Positions 11,783 to 23,305 are shown, counted from the stretch's first letter. The stretch: 64,000 nt of DNA from Ceriagrion tenellum (GCA_963169105.1 OY720640.1:60017527-60081526), one strand, 5' to 3'. Notes: a model not told the origin generated them from the sequence alone. Numbers and translations: made by a program.

Positions 11783-13440
11783 GACGTGTTTTTGGCAGGA
11801 ATGAAAGGGAACAGCTGAAGCTTTAAAAAAAAAACTCCATCCATCTCACTTTATCGGTCACATCACACCTTAATTTTCCAAAGCTTTCATCCGGCGAATT
11901 TTTGTGGGACTCTGATCCTTTTTCCTTTGAAGTCGAGCCAAGTTTTTTTCTCATGTGACAGATTTATACGAGACAAGAAAATAACTTTTTAATGGCGATA
12001 CAAACAAGACGTCGTATTTATTCAATGCCACTAATCACTGCCCACGGATACCCGCGGGCAACGAATGCAATATCGGGAGTAAATTGTAATTCCTTCTGAT
12101 CAAATCCGCGGTCAAAATAATGACTGTAAATGGAATGAAGACTAAACTCCGCACATAAACTTGGATAAGGAGACGTGAGCACAAGACATTTCCATCGAAG
12201 AATGAGGAGTCTCTGGGAAGGATAGTTGTCAGGCGCCGTTGATAGCTCAAATTTCCACACCTGAAAACACTTGTTAACTCCAACCAAGTTGAGTTCATTC
12301 ACATAACTTGAAGATTATACAAATTTAATTCATGAAACGTATACTACATGAATAACAAAATTAGCGGAGTCATTTTAATTTCCATTGCTACCAGTGTGAA
12401 GAACAGAAGGGAGCTGATGAAGGGGGTGAAGCACCTCCGTACCCCTGTTAAGGTGCGCAGTGGCAAATGTCAACTACCTAGCGGCAGTTACTACTTTATT
12501 TACCGCGAAATATAAAAAAGCTCTAACAAAGTAGACTTAAGTTTTTCGCTTTGGGGAATTTATTTTAAGCATAAAATGCATATTAAGGCTAGAAATTTGA
12601 TATTTTTACGGTAATTTTCTGGGATAATGGAATGTAATGTGTTGAAAAATTCCTCTAGACTATTAGCTGTTGTGCATGTATTAATTCTCTTTTAAGCTTT
12701 AGGGGTGTTTGATGAAGAGATATTCAGGGTTTGAAAAATAGGCTTTGCATTTGAAGAAAGATTGTCAATCATTATTCTTTTAAAACACTCTTTGTTTCTC
12801 TTTTTAAGAGTTTTAAAAATCATTATTATTTATTGTGGATTGTCTGTACAACTGTGTGACTTCAAATATCAAACCAGTTAGCAATTTAAGCGAAAAAATC
12901 CCTAACTTTAAAAAAATTTTTATTAATGCCGTTTGAGAGATGTGTGGTACTCACGTTTTAAACCCTCTGTTAAAAACAAATACTCTATTTTGGAAAGTTT
13001 TTACTACATAAACGATAAATCTGGAACCAATATTTGTGTATTTCACGAAATCGCTGATAAATATCATTACTTGGGCAGTATTGACCAAATAATCTGTAAT
13101 TACCTAATCTTCACCGGCACCTGTGTTTGTTTATCTCATTTGTTGTCATGAATGGTGTACGTGGTGTACAACATGAATGTTGTCCGACATGTACGACAAT
13201 GGACACAATAAATGATCCATGTTTCCAGTATTCCCGTAAATATTACATGTCATCTGACCACGTGAGCTAAATATATATTTCTGGTTTGTAATAGTGATTG
13301 CGTATATTGGAAAGAGAGTAGGCCTAATATGTTAAAGGTGCTTATTATGATACTTCTATGGAGGGAATCATTGAACATGTCGGTATGTCTATATTTTTAC
13401 TTATACCCGAAAGTCGAATAGTTCAAAGTTCAAAGTTCAA
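11783..13440. other. Unassigned sequence with a short (AAAGTTC)n run
   Basis: No gene is recognised. Overlapping frames of 87 and 94 codons on the minus strand at 12018-12302 lack any known motif. The segment ends with about four copies of a 7-bp unit (AAAGTTC) at 13420-13447, directly against a LINE fragment. Confidence 0.45.
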
Positions 13441-13447
13441 AGTTCAA

Positions 13448-13866
13448 ATTATATTTTGCTCTGATTAGGCCACACCTCGAATACTCCGCGGAAGGTGGGA
13501 GGCCCTAGAGACTCGGAGGCTACACGCTAGGCTTAGTTTGCTTGAGAAATTCAGATCTGGTGTGCTTCAGAGCGACACAGAATACGTATTATCATGACGC
13601 CTCACTACATATCTCAGTCGGAGAGAAGCGACAAAATAAGAGGGTTACATTGTCGGACAGTAAGGTATAGAAACTCGTTCTTTCCACGCACAATAAGCGA
13701 CCACAATAAAAACTGAGTACCACTAAATACACTCCCATAATACACGTCATTATCTCACCTCCCAAAACATTATTCCTTACATCATTACCCGGGTGGTTTC
13801 CTAACACCCCCTGCCACACGCGCATCTCGCGGCTCGCAGGGATGGTCGTAGATGTAGATGTAAATG
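13448..13866 (+). mobile_element. LINE family A, internally deleted 3' end
   Basis: It starts in the L-I-R-P-H-L-E-Y region, then jumps to the E-T-R-R-L-H-A-R motif, skipping about 200 bp present in other copies. It continues through a decayed R-T-I-S-D-H-N end and a 3' UTR with CACCTCCCAAAA. The tail is an excellent hairpin (CCCTGC...GCAGGG outer stem, CGCG...CGCG inner stem at about 13806-13838) followed by GTAGATGTAGATG. Confidence 0.85.
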
Positions 13867-14935
13867 CGTGATGATATTTCATTTGAGTATATACTACAAT
13901 ACACTGATGACGAAACTGGTAGTGCGTGTTTAGTGCAAGTTACTCGTCTTTACTGAATTCGTTATGTCCCAAGCGTATATTTCTACCCTCATTCATGTTT
14001 GCGACAAACCGTAGCACTTCTCTTCCTTTGAGTTATTCATTAAGACTTTTCTTAAGAAGACATTGCTATTTATTCTATTATTTCCAATTAATGCTAATAG
14101 CTTTACGTTTAACGACTCATTTGATAGGAAAATAGTCCCTCTCCTAAGGTTTCTAGTAATTATGCGTAGTTTCCCTTGCTTCAGTTAACTGCCGGCGGTG
14201 AGTGAATTTGAATGCGAATGCCGTCGGCTAACCTCTTTTCCTTAATTGAATTTTTGTAAATTAGGTTTTTTTTCTTTCTGCCTTTTGTTACATCACAGTG
14301 ATCTCTTTTGGAGTTAAATGAGTTTACTTCGGTGAATGAGTACTCTGAATTTTCGTTCTCCATTGATCTTCATTAAGAATTCAAGTCTCTGAGCGGTCAA
14401 TTAATTGGTCATTTTTTTAGGGGAGGAAAAAAAGTAAGTGCTTGGCGTGAATGGGTCTACTAATGAAGTTATCATCCGGAAGTGTTGGAATTGACCTTTG
14501 CTTAATATGGAGGGTATGAAATAAATTACAACCCGGTGCGATTGATCTGCGAATATGCAAAGGACTTTCGCAGTCCCTTGCTCGTGACTGTACTTCGGTC
14601 CGTGATAATTAATCTCGTTCGCCCGCACGAAAAGAGTAATTTGAATATTGACTTTTTTGATTTCAATTGAACGGAACTGCAATTAAATTCTAAAGAGAGG
14701 CCTTTTAAACTTCGATTGCTCACGGTGGCTTACCTCGGTATGGAAATGGCAGAATAAATTACTTCTCGGAAAAGTGATTCCGAATCTATTTTTCCACAAA
14801 ACTATTTCCCGAATTCTTTCCTTCAGCAAACATTCATCTTGAAGCAACATTTCATGCCTCTTCGACTTTCAGTAGCACTTAGGAGTCATTTCTGGCTATA
14901 TAAACCGACACTCACAGAACAAACATGACATGACA
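13867..14935. other. Unassigned sequence
   Basis: No gene or named repeat is recognised. The frames at 14401-14723 on the minus strand overlap each other and lack motifs. Confidence 0.4.
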
Positions 14936-14939
14936 GATT

Positions 14940-15612
14940 CCAAGTTTTCATTAGGAATCATACCCAAGACTTTACTTCTGATAACATCATGGGGATTACA
15001 CATGCAAAACATGTGTGGCACCGCATTAAAATAACTAGGTTTTGTTAAACGTATAATAGGAAGGCCCTCGAATGAAGAAGTCAAGAGAGATGCTACTTCG
15101 CTCTGGTTAGGCCATCCCTCGAATACGCCGCGAGCATTTGGGACACTGGTCATAAAGATTTTGCCAAAAAAATTAATAAAATACAAAGGAATCCAGCGGA
15201 TTTCATTAAAAACTGCTACGAGCGTACATATAGTGTCTCACAACTTTTAGAGGAATTTATGTGGGAGCCCCTAGAGACTCGGAGGCTACACGCTAGGCTT
15301 TAGTTGCTTGAGAAATTCAGCACTGATATTCTTCAGAGCGACACAGCGAATATCATCATGACTCCTCACTACATCTTTAGGTCTGACAGATGCGACAAAA
15401 TAAGAGAGATACATTTAGGTAGAAAAACTCGATCTTTCCGCGCTCCTTAAGTGACTACAGTAAACATTGAGCTCCACTAAATACACTCCTAAAGTACATG
15501 TCACCATTTCACCACCCAAAAACTTACATCTTTACACGGCTGGTGTCCTAACACCCCCTGCTACTCGCCCATGCGGTGGCTCGCTGGGTATTATGTAGAT
15601 GTAGACGTAGAA
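14940..15612 (+). mobile_element. LINE family A, 3' fragment (plus orientation)
   Basis: It carries the decayed C-terminal coding end: M-C-G-T-A-L at about 15010, the S-L-W-L-G-H-P-S region at about 15100, then W-E-P-L-E-T-R-R-L-H-A-R-L at 15262. The standard 3' UTR follows, with the CCCTGC...GCTGGG hairpin and a GTAGATGTAGACG tail at 15593-15608. Stops and frameshifts are present. It forms a tail-to-tail inverted pair with the copy at 15900-16470. Confidence 0.87.
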
Positions 15613-15899
15613 GACTGCCTCTCGTTGAAAAAAAGAAGACTGCTGATTTTGCTATTACTGATCTGAGTTTATGTGAAAGATCATTGAGGTATATGGAGAG
15701 GGCACTACGTTATCAAACTGAAGCCTGAAAACCGAAAGAACAACCATATTGTTTAACTCTGCCCTTTGCTTACATTCTGAATGGACGAATTAGCGGATGT
15801 AAAGAAAGAATACCAACCATCTCTTTGAAGTGTAAGGCAAGTGACTCTTGAAACAAATATTGGCTGCTAAGCTCTATGGATTCTACTCGATATCACAAT

Positions 15900-16470
15900 A
15901 AATCTACATAATACCCTGCGAGCCGCCGTATGGGCATGTGGTAGGGGGTGTTAGGTCACCAGCCGTGTGAAAATGTAAGTTTTTGGGAGATGAAATGGTT
16001 ACATGTATTATAGGAGTGTATTTAGTGGAGCTCAATTTTTCTTGTGGTCACTTATTGAGTGCGGAAAGATCGAGTTTTTATACCTAAATGTATCTCTCTT
16101 ATTTTTTCGCATCTGTCAGACCTAAAGATGTAGTGAGGAGTCATGATGATATTCTCTGTGTCGCTCTGAAGAATATCAGTTCTGAATTTCTCAAGCAACC
16201 TAAGCCTAACGTGTAGCCTCCGAGTCTCTAGGGGCTCCCACATCAATTCCTCTAAAAGTTGTGAGACACTATATGTACGCTCGTAGTTCTTTTTAATGAA
16301 ACGCGCTGATTTCCTTTATATTTTATTAATTATTTGGGTCAAATCTTTATGACCAGTGTCCCAAATGCTCGTGGCGTATTCGAGGGATGGCCTAACCAGA
16401 GCGAAGTAGCATCTCTCTTTGGCTTTTTCATCCGAGGACCTTCCTATTACACGTTTATCAAAACCTATAT
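15900..16470 (-). mobile_element. LINE family A, 3' fragment (minus orientation)
   Basis: This is the inverted partner of 14940-15612. On the minus strand it runs from the K-R-V-I-G-R region at about 16470 to the hairpin CCCTACC...GCAGGG and tail ATGTAGATT at 15900. The 64-codon frame at 16052-16246 (W-E-P-L-E-T-R-R-L-H-V-R-L) is a surviving piece of the reverse transcriptase C-terminus. About 290 bp separate the pair. Confidence 0.87.
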
Positions 16471-16489
16471 GAAAGCATGGTTATATATA

Positions 16490-16880
16490 CATGGTTTTCT
16501 ATAGACAATATTGAAAAATATTTTTAAATATTGAACTACAAAGTGAAGTGATTAATGTATATTTTGTAAACTTGTTTGTATGTAAATACTCTGGTAAATG
16601 ACCATTGATAATTAATGTTTTTTGTTGTTCTTGTAATGAACACATGATTTTTTTAAAATACTGTTTCTTGACTTTATAAATAATCAAAGTTGTAATGTTC
16701 TGTTTTTGGCCGAACCAGCCAGCTGTTTCTTTTTCTTTTCCTTCTCGTCAAGATAACTTTACATGGTGGCAAATCCAACACTGGTTGTTTACCACAGGGG
16801 TGCCTTTATTCCACCATATGTTAATCTATTGTCAAAATTATGTTTAGTAAAATTTAGTGGAATAAATATTTTCTATCTGT
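16490..16880 (+). mobile_element. Possible LINE 3' UTR
   Basis: This AT-rich stretch ends with GGTGCCTTTATTCCACC, then GTGGAATAAATATTTTC and a CTATCTGTCTG run. An AATAAA-type signal followed directly by a short repeated tail is typical of LINE or SINE 3' ends. No coding part is seen, so the family is unknown. Confidence 0.3.
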
Positions 16881-16884
16881 CTGT

Positions 16885-18395
16885 ATAAAAATCTTCCTTT
16901 CGCGTGGTTGAATATCAAATAAGTTCTTGTGGGCGTAAGAATCCACGCGATTGGAATCGTGCTCTTTCTAGGTGGCATTCTGGAATTTTGATAATTAATA
17001 AATTGCAATCTTTATTTATCATGTAGCTTTTATCATTCCAAAATACGAGAACTAACAGAGTTGACAAGGAATCACTGAGAATTCCCAATGAGATACGTAG
17101 TACACAATTATCATTGTATGACTACGTTAACTTTAATATTAATTATTATTAACATCTTAAACATCATTGAAATCCTTTTTTGGAGCTCAATCTTAGATCT
17201 ATGATTGCGTTGAATAGATTTAAGGTCATTGCTTAAAGTATCATACGCAAATTGTGAGATCCTTTGTATATGTGCGCCCTGAAGTATTTAGCGCATTACC
17301 TGAATCCATTAAAAGTGAAAATAAAACAAGAAGAAATTTTTGAAATTTGTAATGGATATTGCCTCGTAACAATGTTGATGTTTTTATGCTAGATCTGTAA
17401 AGTATGTACATGTACCTTATGTTATAACTTACTAAGTTAACTAACTATGTAAAATCATTCTCCTCATCCTTGATACTTTGTTTTTGACTATTCTGCCCTC
17501 AGTTTCGATATCTTAGGCCTTTGAAACTTTGGGTTACAGGGTATGGCGTTGAGTGAACTAGATTTTCATATCTTTCTATCCTCTCGAAAGTCTGCGCTAC
17601 TGTGCGTAAGCGCACGATTAAACTGGTTCTAGGTTCGAAAATGAATATCAACGGATGAGGTACCGTTCAATTTGTTTTGCAATTCTTCTTTACTCTCTAC
17701 AGATTCTCCCTACACGGTTTACTTAACAGGATTATGTTGTTTGGAATCCACTCGGGAGCAATTTCTTTCCGAAATTTCACGGGAGAGTCTGCTTTCATGG
17801 GTATTAATCAATTCGCCGACGGCGCCACAGGGAACTGGGCAGCGTATGCAAATTGCTTGTCAGGGCTTCGCGGTTCTGTAAATAGGGAAACTTCGCGGAG
17901 AGGTGTTATCGCCTTGGAAAGTCGTCCTTATTTGCCCGCCTACAGCGACGGCGAGGCTCAGCACGTGAAGGGAACTCTTATTCTGCCTTGTCGCGTCGAA
18001 AATCGGAAAAAAAACAGCCGTTTCTTCGCCTATTTTGTTCCTGGCTTGGATGGAGGAGGAGGGGAATGTTAATCGAAGATTCTTTATGTAGATTCTGTGG
18101 GAAAATGTGTCCCAGTATCAATGAGAGGATCTATTCAAAGTGTCGAAGATAGCTCAGAACGAAGCACATCAGCGCTCTTCGGCGCGCTCGAACGACGTTG
18201 AATGGAACGGTGTGTGCTGGCGAAACTATCAGTTGTGTTCTGTGGGTTTACAGCAGTCGCGGCCAAATACTTTATGTGCTACAAATTTTATTTTACCAAA
18301 CTTTTACAATTTTTAAAAAGTATTCTACCGGTGAAGGTAGATTTTGTTGAATGTCAGAAAATATCCTCCCGGTTCACTACACTTTTTGGGGCCTA
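16885..18395. other. Unassigned sequence with a CpG-rich patch
   Basis: Nothing is recognised in 16885-17670. Positions 17700-18070 are richer in GC and CpG and hold a 131-codon frame (17677-18072) with no domain I recognise. It ends in a glycine run and has no splice signals that convince me. It may be a conserved non-coding patch or chance. Confidence 0.35.
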
Positions 18396-18399
18396 TCTC

Positions 18400-18715
18400 G
18401 CTCTAGTATATCCTTTTTTGCATCAGCATACGATCTACCCTTCTCCATCCCGTCCATGAAACCTATTTTCTTTATTCCCCTTCCTCGCTTGCCCAACATC
18501 CTTCCCTCTACCACTCTCTTTAGCTACCCATCGCCCCTTATTATATCCTCCAGCCACCTATTCTGCTGATCTCGAATTTCCTTAAGAAGTGTCCTTTCCT
18601 CGCCCACCACCTCAAGCACTTCTTCGTTAGTCCTCCTCTCCAATCACCTCACCTTCTCCATCCCTCTGCACACTTACATCTCAAATGCCTGCAGCCTATT
18701 ATCGTTCTCCTTTCT
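18400..18715 (-). pseudogene. RTE-like LINE reverse transcriptase C-terminal relic
   Basis: The minus strand reads R-L-Q-A-F-E-M, then R-R-T-N-E-E-V-L-E-V-V-G-E-E-R-T, then Q-N-R-W-L-E-D-I-I-R-G-D-G, and finally an R-M-L-G-K-R-G-R-G run followed by G-F-M-D-G-M. This is the typical C-terminal segment of RTE-clade endonuclease-RT proteins. It has at least two in-frame stops. Related pieces are at 32735-32960 and 52590-52695. Confidence 0.7.
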
Positions 18716-18724
18716 GAGGGTTTA

Positions 18725-19205
18725 AGTACCATTTACCATGCAAAAATGGCTGGCATTTCTTGACCAATATCTCGGAGTGTGGTTCGAATTTCTTCTTCCG
18801 TTTCAACCGTTGAGTTGGTTGGCAGCAGACCTGCATTCATCCCTCTTCTCAGCTTTTCGTTTTAGTTTAAAGTATGTTCTGCTATTCATATCCTTCATAA
18901 TTTGGCTCATGAAGTCTAGTCGGGGCCTTCCTCTGAAGTTTTTTCCCTCAATTTTTCCTTCAATTATCCTTTTCACTTGATTATCGTGCCGTAGTAGATG
19001 TCCAATATGTTTAGCTCTCCTTTCTTTAATGATTCTTACTATGCTTCTTTCTTCTTGAGCATTTAAAAGATTTCTTTATTTGCTCGTGTAGTTCGATAAA
19101 GGGCTGGTATTTCGGTATCTTTGCAAGGGTGAGCTATTTTTCTTTAAAGTGAGACCAAATCCATTAATATCTAAGTGAAATGACATTTTGCTCTACTACC
19201 TTGAA
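18725..19205. mobile_element. MITE family M, partial copy split by a LINE
   Basis: The left part (18725-18787) matches the 60775-60825 region of MITE M. The right part (19092-19205, including GGGCTGGTATTTCGG and GCTATTTTTCTTTAAA) matches its 3' third, ending CTACTACCTTGAAG. The element's left end is missing. A LINE insert occupies 18788-19087. Confidence 0.7.
18788..19087 (-). pseudogene. RTE-like LINE 3' fragment nested in a MITE
   Basis: The minus strand reads R-I-I-K-E-R-R-A-K-H-I-G-H-L-L-R-H, then I-I-E-G-K-I-E-G-K, then G-R-P-R-L-D-F-M-S-Q-I-M-K-D and ends A-N-Q-L-N-G-stop. This is a classic RTE C-terminus. Nine-base flanks GTGGTTCGA (18779-18787) and GTAGTTCGA (19088-19096) look like a target-site duplication with one change. 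It is strongly 5'-truncated, but the last about 80 codons are clean, so it is younger than the MITE it sits in. Confidence 0.8.
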
Positions 19206-19984
19206 GTAGAAAGAACACAGAGGTGCTCGTGACTGCGGACACTAATCTCTGTCCAAATACTCTTCTGTTTGGTGCCGATTTATGCTATGAGCTGCGGTAA
19301 GCCAGCAATGACAATAATCAATCAGAAACCTCGACCGCTGAAATTGAAGGTCCCTTCGTATTGTCGAATGCTTTTTGATTCTGGCGTGGTTGTTAATTTT
19401 TTGGCAAAGACCTCTCCCGATAAGCTCACCTGACTGAGCGGGCAGATTCATCTCCGGCGGTCGCGATAGAGGGAACCCTCATCCATCCGGCTAGGACCAT
19501 TTCACGGATGGATTATGTTTTGCCCACCCGTCGATCACTGCGATGTTTAGCCATCTCGACGCGAGCCTACTCTCCGCCACGTCAGGTCTCATGTGTCTGG
19601 CGTGACGGCTTATAGGCGAGAGAGGCCTATCGCTGTCGCATCCGATCATTAGCAGAGAGCAGCGCGATCAAGGGTGAGATTGTACGCGACGAAATGGTTC
19701 CATTCCCTCTAAAATCGTTACTTCATTCTTTCTATTGACCCAGGAACATATCATTAAACTAGGCTACCTCGACCCTCAGGTCCTTCCTGGACTCTTATGA
19801 AAAAAAAATATAACTTTCTATGAGCAGTTAACGGAAATACACTCGTATTATCTGATTTTAACAACATTATTGAAGAGGCTGATTGAGAGACGCTGTCGAT
19901 GAACGTTTAACTACCCCTCTAAAAAAATTTCCTCTTTCAAACCCCAAAATTGATGCACGCAGGGGAAAGACAAGTGGGATTAAT
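19206..19984. other. Unassigned sequence
   Basis: No gene is recognised. Positions 19400-19680 are moderately GC-rich. No repeat relation to the rest of the window was noticed. Confidence 0.35.
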
Positions 19985-20036
19985 GTGCCCTGATGATGAG
20001 ATGACGTGCCGAAACGGTTGGTTGATAAATGTGTTA
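19985..20036 (+). repeat. Penelope-type 3' UTR-like motif
   Basis: The order CCTGATGATGAG then GACGTGCCGAAACGG resembles the conserved CCTGA(a/t)GATG...GAAAC pattern seen in the 45.9-kb palindrome and near the 3' end of the Penelope-like element at 32335. Only about 50 bp are involved, so this is a weak call. Confidence 0.3.
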
Positions 20037-20037
20037 T

Positions 20038-20391
20038 AGTACAGTGAAACCTCTTTTTACCGACCGCTCCTATTAAGCGACCACCCCTTTCAACGACCAT
20101 TTTTCAGCGGAACCGTCGGTGTCGCTTCATCTAGGTTTCACTTTAAGTACACATCAAATAATATGCGTTGACATTGCCCAGGAGCGACTGAATTATGAGG
20201 AAGTAAACTCCATCTATGTAGGTTTTAACAAAATCGCCGCTTCAAGAGTTTTTACGTTATTTTTAAAAATCATCCTCCCGGTCATTTGCAAAAAAAGTAC
20301 TCCTAGGAACAGGCTTTTTCGGACGACCATTTCATGTCGACCATTTTTCAGCGGAACCATCGCTGGTCGCTTAATACAGTCTTCCCTGTAA
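20038..20391. mobile_element. Tigger/pogo-like MITE
   Basis: The ends are imperfect inverted repeats: TACAGTGAAACCTC... at 20038 and the complement of TACAGGGAAGACTGTATTAA at 20391. Both terminate in TA and enclose GCGACC boxes. A terminal CAGTG(A/G)AACC is characteristic of pogo/Tigger DNA transposons. The subterminal block CGACCATTTTTCAGCGGAAC occurs twice in the same orientation (20092 and 20338). There is no transposase ORF in 354 bp. Confidence 0.65.
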
Positions 20392-20479
20392 TAGAACCAG
20401 TGTAGTTCGCTTTTTCATATATCATTGAGGGAGTAATGGCTAATTAAATAAGTAGTGCATGAGAGAAATTTAGAGTATA

Positions 20480-20764
20480 GATAAGACAGTAAACGGTAAC
20501 CGAAGTGTACTTTTAAAAAAATATAACATGCAATCAACGCTCTCAATCAGTGGACCTAGAATTGTGGAGAAATGGATCCGGTGTAAGAATTCCATCTTCT
20601 CCTCGTTCCCGGAAATGGTATAATTTTTTGGGCCTTTTACGTCATTAACTTCAAGTATCTTGGAACGCATGTGCCCAGAGAGATTGCAAAAATTCACCCC
20701 CTAGGGAATCGAACCACCGACTCCCGTTATTAGGCGGTGTTCTTACCACACCGCCAAGGGGCCC
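20480..20764 (-). repeat. tRNA-like sequence, probable tRNA-derived SINE
   Basis: Around 20700-20760 the minus strand has an A-box-like TGGCGGTGTGGTAAGAA and a B-box GGTTCGATTCC. The cloverleaf is poor: the anticodon stem around CTAATAA does not pair and the T-stem fails. The sequence continues downstream with no terminator, as a SINE body would. It lies only 13 bp from the true tRNA-Asn. Confidence 0.45.
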
Positions 20765-20777
20765 GACAAAAAATAAC

Positions 20778-20794
20778 CGCCCCCGGGTGGGCTC

Positions 20795-20831
<37 letters not shown>

Positions 20832-20851
20832 GCCGATTGCGCCACGGAGGC
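20778..20851 (-). tRNA. tRNA-Asn (anticodon GTT)
   Basis: The minus strand folds into a complete 74-nt cloverleaf. The acceptor stem GCCTCCG/CGGGGGC has one T-G pair, the D stem is GCGC/GCGC, and the anticodon stem TTCGG/CCGAA has loop CTGTTAA (anticodon GTT). The variable loop is 5 nt, and the T stem GGTGG/CCACC has loop TTCGAGC. The A and B boxes are intact. Six T residues follow within about 10 nt of the 3' end, a normal RNA polymerase III terminator. No CCA is encoded, as expected in a nuclear eukaryotic gene. Confidence 0.95.
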
Positions 20852-20854
20852 TCA

Positions 20855-22095
20855 TGTATGCGAGTAGAGGGTTTAGAAATCTATATAGAAGAGAAAGTAA
20901 TAAGATGCCTTTCCGGGATGGTCTCCCTCACCGCCGGCGTTTCAACGTGTGACCCGCTCATCGTCTTCAGGGCATCGACTGACGATAAGTATGTGCCCCA
21001 CATCGAAACGTTGATGTAGTGGGGTCTGATCTGGCGACCCACAAAGATTTCGCTGGTAGAGAATCAGCTAGTACAGATCATCAACTGTAAGATTTTTTAC
21101 ATAAAATTTTTTACATAAAATTACACCCAGATCGCTGATATCACAACTTTTTAGTGATCCGAAACAAGCCCTGTCACACAGTAAATTATTTTGGTGATTT
21201 ATTCATGAGACATACTTCATAAGATCGCCTGTATGTCCGAGGGGGGTGTTTTGAAACCCTCGAGAACATTTGGATCTCGTAACTAAGGAGTCACGGGCAT
21301 GTATAAGCGATATTAGGAGGACGTATTGGTAGATAACGCGTTGAAAGATATTGTACTGTGATCGTTCGTGATGCAAGGCAGACATTTGGAAAGCGGGTTA
21401 ATATGTTGGGAGTGGAGCACTAGGCCTAATGGGTGAAATAAAGAGAATTGGAAAATAAAATACCTGTAGAATAAATTAGTTTTGGGTCAGAGGTGTGTAG
21501 ATAGATAAAATTATGTGCAACTACATATCGATAACTGCATCCTTTATTTTAATCCATGGTATCACAATTATAATACTGTTGTTTCTTGAGTAAACTTATC
21601 TTTATCTCTCATCGTTATCTGCATTGGGAATATTGTTTTCAATGGTCTACTAACTTTCAGAATGCAAAACAAACGGAGATGAAGATTTATAAAACAGATA
21701 AAGACTTGTTTTTCTTGAATAGTTTTTCCAAGTTTTTACATCGAGGTCGTACGTTGCATAACCTTGAGTCTCTCTCTCTTCGACTGTTCTTTTCCTTCGT
21801 TTTTCTCTGTCATCTAATCTGTTTGGGAAAATAGGATTGACTGGCAGAGAGGCTAATGAATGAGTACGTGACTTGGTATGGTATGACGGGCAGTCCTTGG
21901 AGGACGCATGTGGATGAAGGAAAGCGATAGTGACAGTGGTACATTAGTGTCCACGGTAGAAGGGTCAGATAAAATGTAGAGCAAACGCGATAGAGGGGCG
22001 GGAAGGATATGCGTTTTCATCGGGTTATACCCCGCTCGCTAGCTCGACTTGCACCCGTTCGTTAGCTTTTAGATTGATCTCTTTATCAGGTTCAT
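20855..22095. other. Unassigned sequence
   Basis: No gene or repeat is recognised, except a short direct repeat of TTTTTTACATAAAATT near 21092-21122. Confidence 0.4.
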
Positions 22096-22099
22096 TCTA

Positions 22100-22705
22100 T
22101 CTTCAGGTAAACAGCATCTTCAGGTAGATGTCCAAGTTCTTTCCGAACTTTTCCGCGGATATTTGTGACTATTATATTATTGAGTGTTTCGTATTTTTCG
22201 TTTCATTTCAGTTTCGTTTCATGGCAGTATTGCATTATTTCAGAGACAGCTTTTTACTGCTACTTCAAGTAGTCTTTACAGCATCTTCAGGTAGATCTCC
22301 AAGTTCTTTCCCTCAACTTGATTCGTAGTTTCGAAGGGGAAGCTATGCACAGTTTTCTTGTTCCATCCGTTTTAGTGTTATCTGCAACAACAGTCTAGTT
22401 TTCGGTGACAATGCTCCTGTATTTGCCACTTGTAAAATATTACTGGCGCATATTCCTGTCGGTGGTTGTGATTCAGAGAATGTGTATTAGGTACTTTCCC
22501 TTACTTTCCAACGTCCGTTCGTGGACATTTGTGAGTTTTTTACGATGGATATTTGGTTATTGAGTGTTTCATTACACGGCAGAAATGTTCATATATGTTC
22601 TTTTCAGAGATGTTCTTTCCCTCAACTTAATTCATAGTTTAAGGGGATGCTATGAATTGTTTTCTTGTCCCATCCGTTTTAGTGTTTCCAGCAACAGAGA
22701 GTAAA
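22100..22705. repeat. Diverged internally repeated segment
   Basis: AGCATCTTCAGGTAGAT followed by CCAAGTTCTTTCC occurs at 22113 and 22280. A longer block with CTTTCCCTCAACTT..ATTC and CCATCCGTTTTAGTGTT occurs at 22307 and again at 22615. A TATTGAGTGTTTC block occurs at about 22180 and 22559. This is the result of overlapping duplications. No coding content is seen. Confidence 0.6.
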
Positions 22706-22720
22706 ATTTCAACCAGGGGC

Positions 22721-23305
22721 TTAAAATAGCTTGGACGAGATAGTTCCCTAGTCATGATAGAGACCACATTCGAATTATACGTTTTGATTTTGGAAGCTAT
22801 AGGAAGCATAAAGTAAGTATTACCACAGAGTATACTCTATGGTATTACATTATTAATTTTGCAATAAAATACTTGAAACTAATGAAATTCTAAGTAATTA
22901 AATAAACATATTCATACAAGTCTTTAATTTGGCTGATTTTTTTCACGCGGTACGTTTAAAACTCCTTCAATACTGCAAGTTTTATGTGATTCTGAAAAAA
23001 ATCAATTCTGACAATATAATTTACTTAAAAAAATAGTCAAAGGAACGTAGAAACTACACACCGATAATTTTTTGACGATATCTAGGTGTTATAAATTCCT
23101 TATTTTTTTAATGAGGTCTCTCTGGAGTGCATACACGTACCATTTCCCATGTGTGAGGGCTGATATTCTTCGCCAAAAATCTCGGAAAGTATTTCGGTAG
23201 GGGCTGATATTCTGGCATTTCTCAAAGGGTTCGTTATTCTTCTTCAAAATGAGACCAAATTCATTGATTTCTGGGTGAAATGATATTTCGCTCAAACTAC
23301 CTTAA
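22721..23305. mobile_element. MITE family M, copy 2
   Basis: It starts TTAAAATAGCTTGGACGAGA and ends CGCTCAAACTACCTTAA, so TTAA is present at both ends. Internal blocks such as TAGAGACCACATTCGAATTA and the 3' GATTTCTGGGTGAAATGATA match copies 1 and 3. A duplication-like interruption, CCACAGAGTATACTCTATGG, is found near 22822. There is no ORF. Confidence 0.8.

Noticed and set aside
14891..14898. TATATAAA-like promoter box
   Set aside because: Single short AT motif in AT-rich DNA with no transcript or exon downstream, only a dead LINE.
17677..18072. 131-codon frame
   Set aside because: No recognised domain, no splice context and no conserved motif; composition explains its length.
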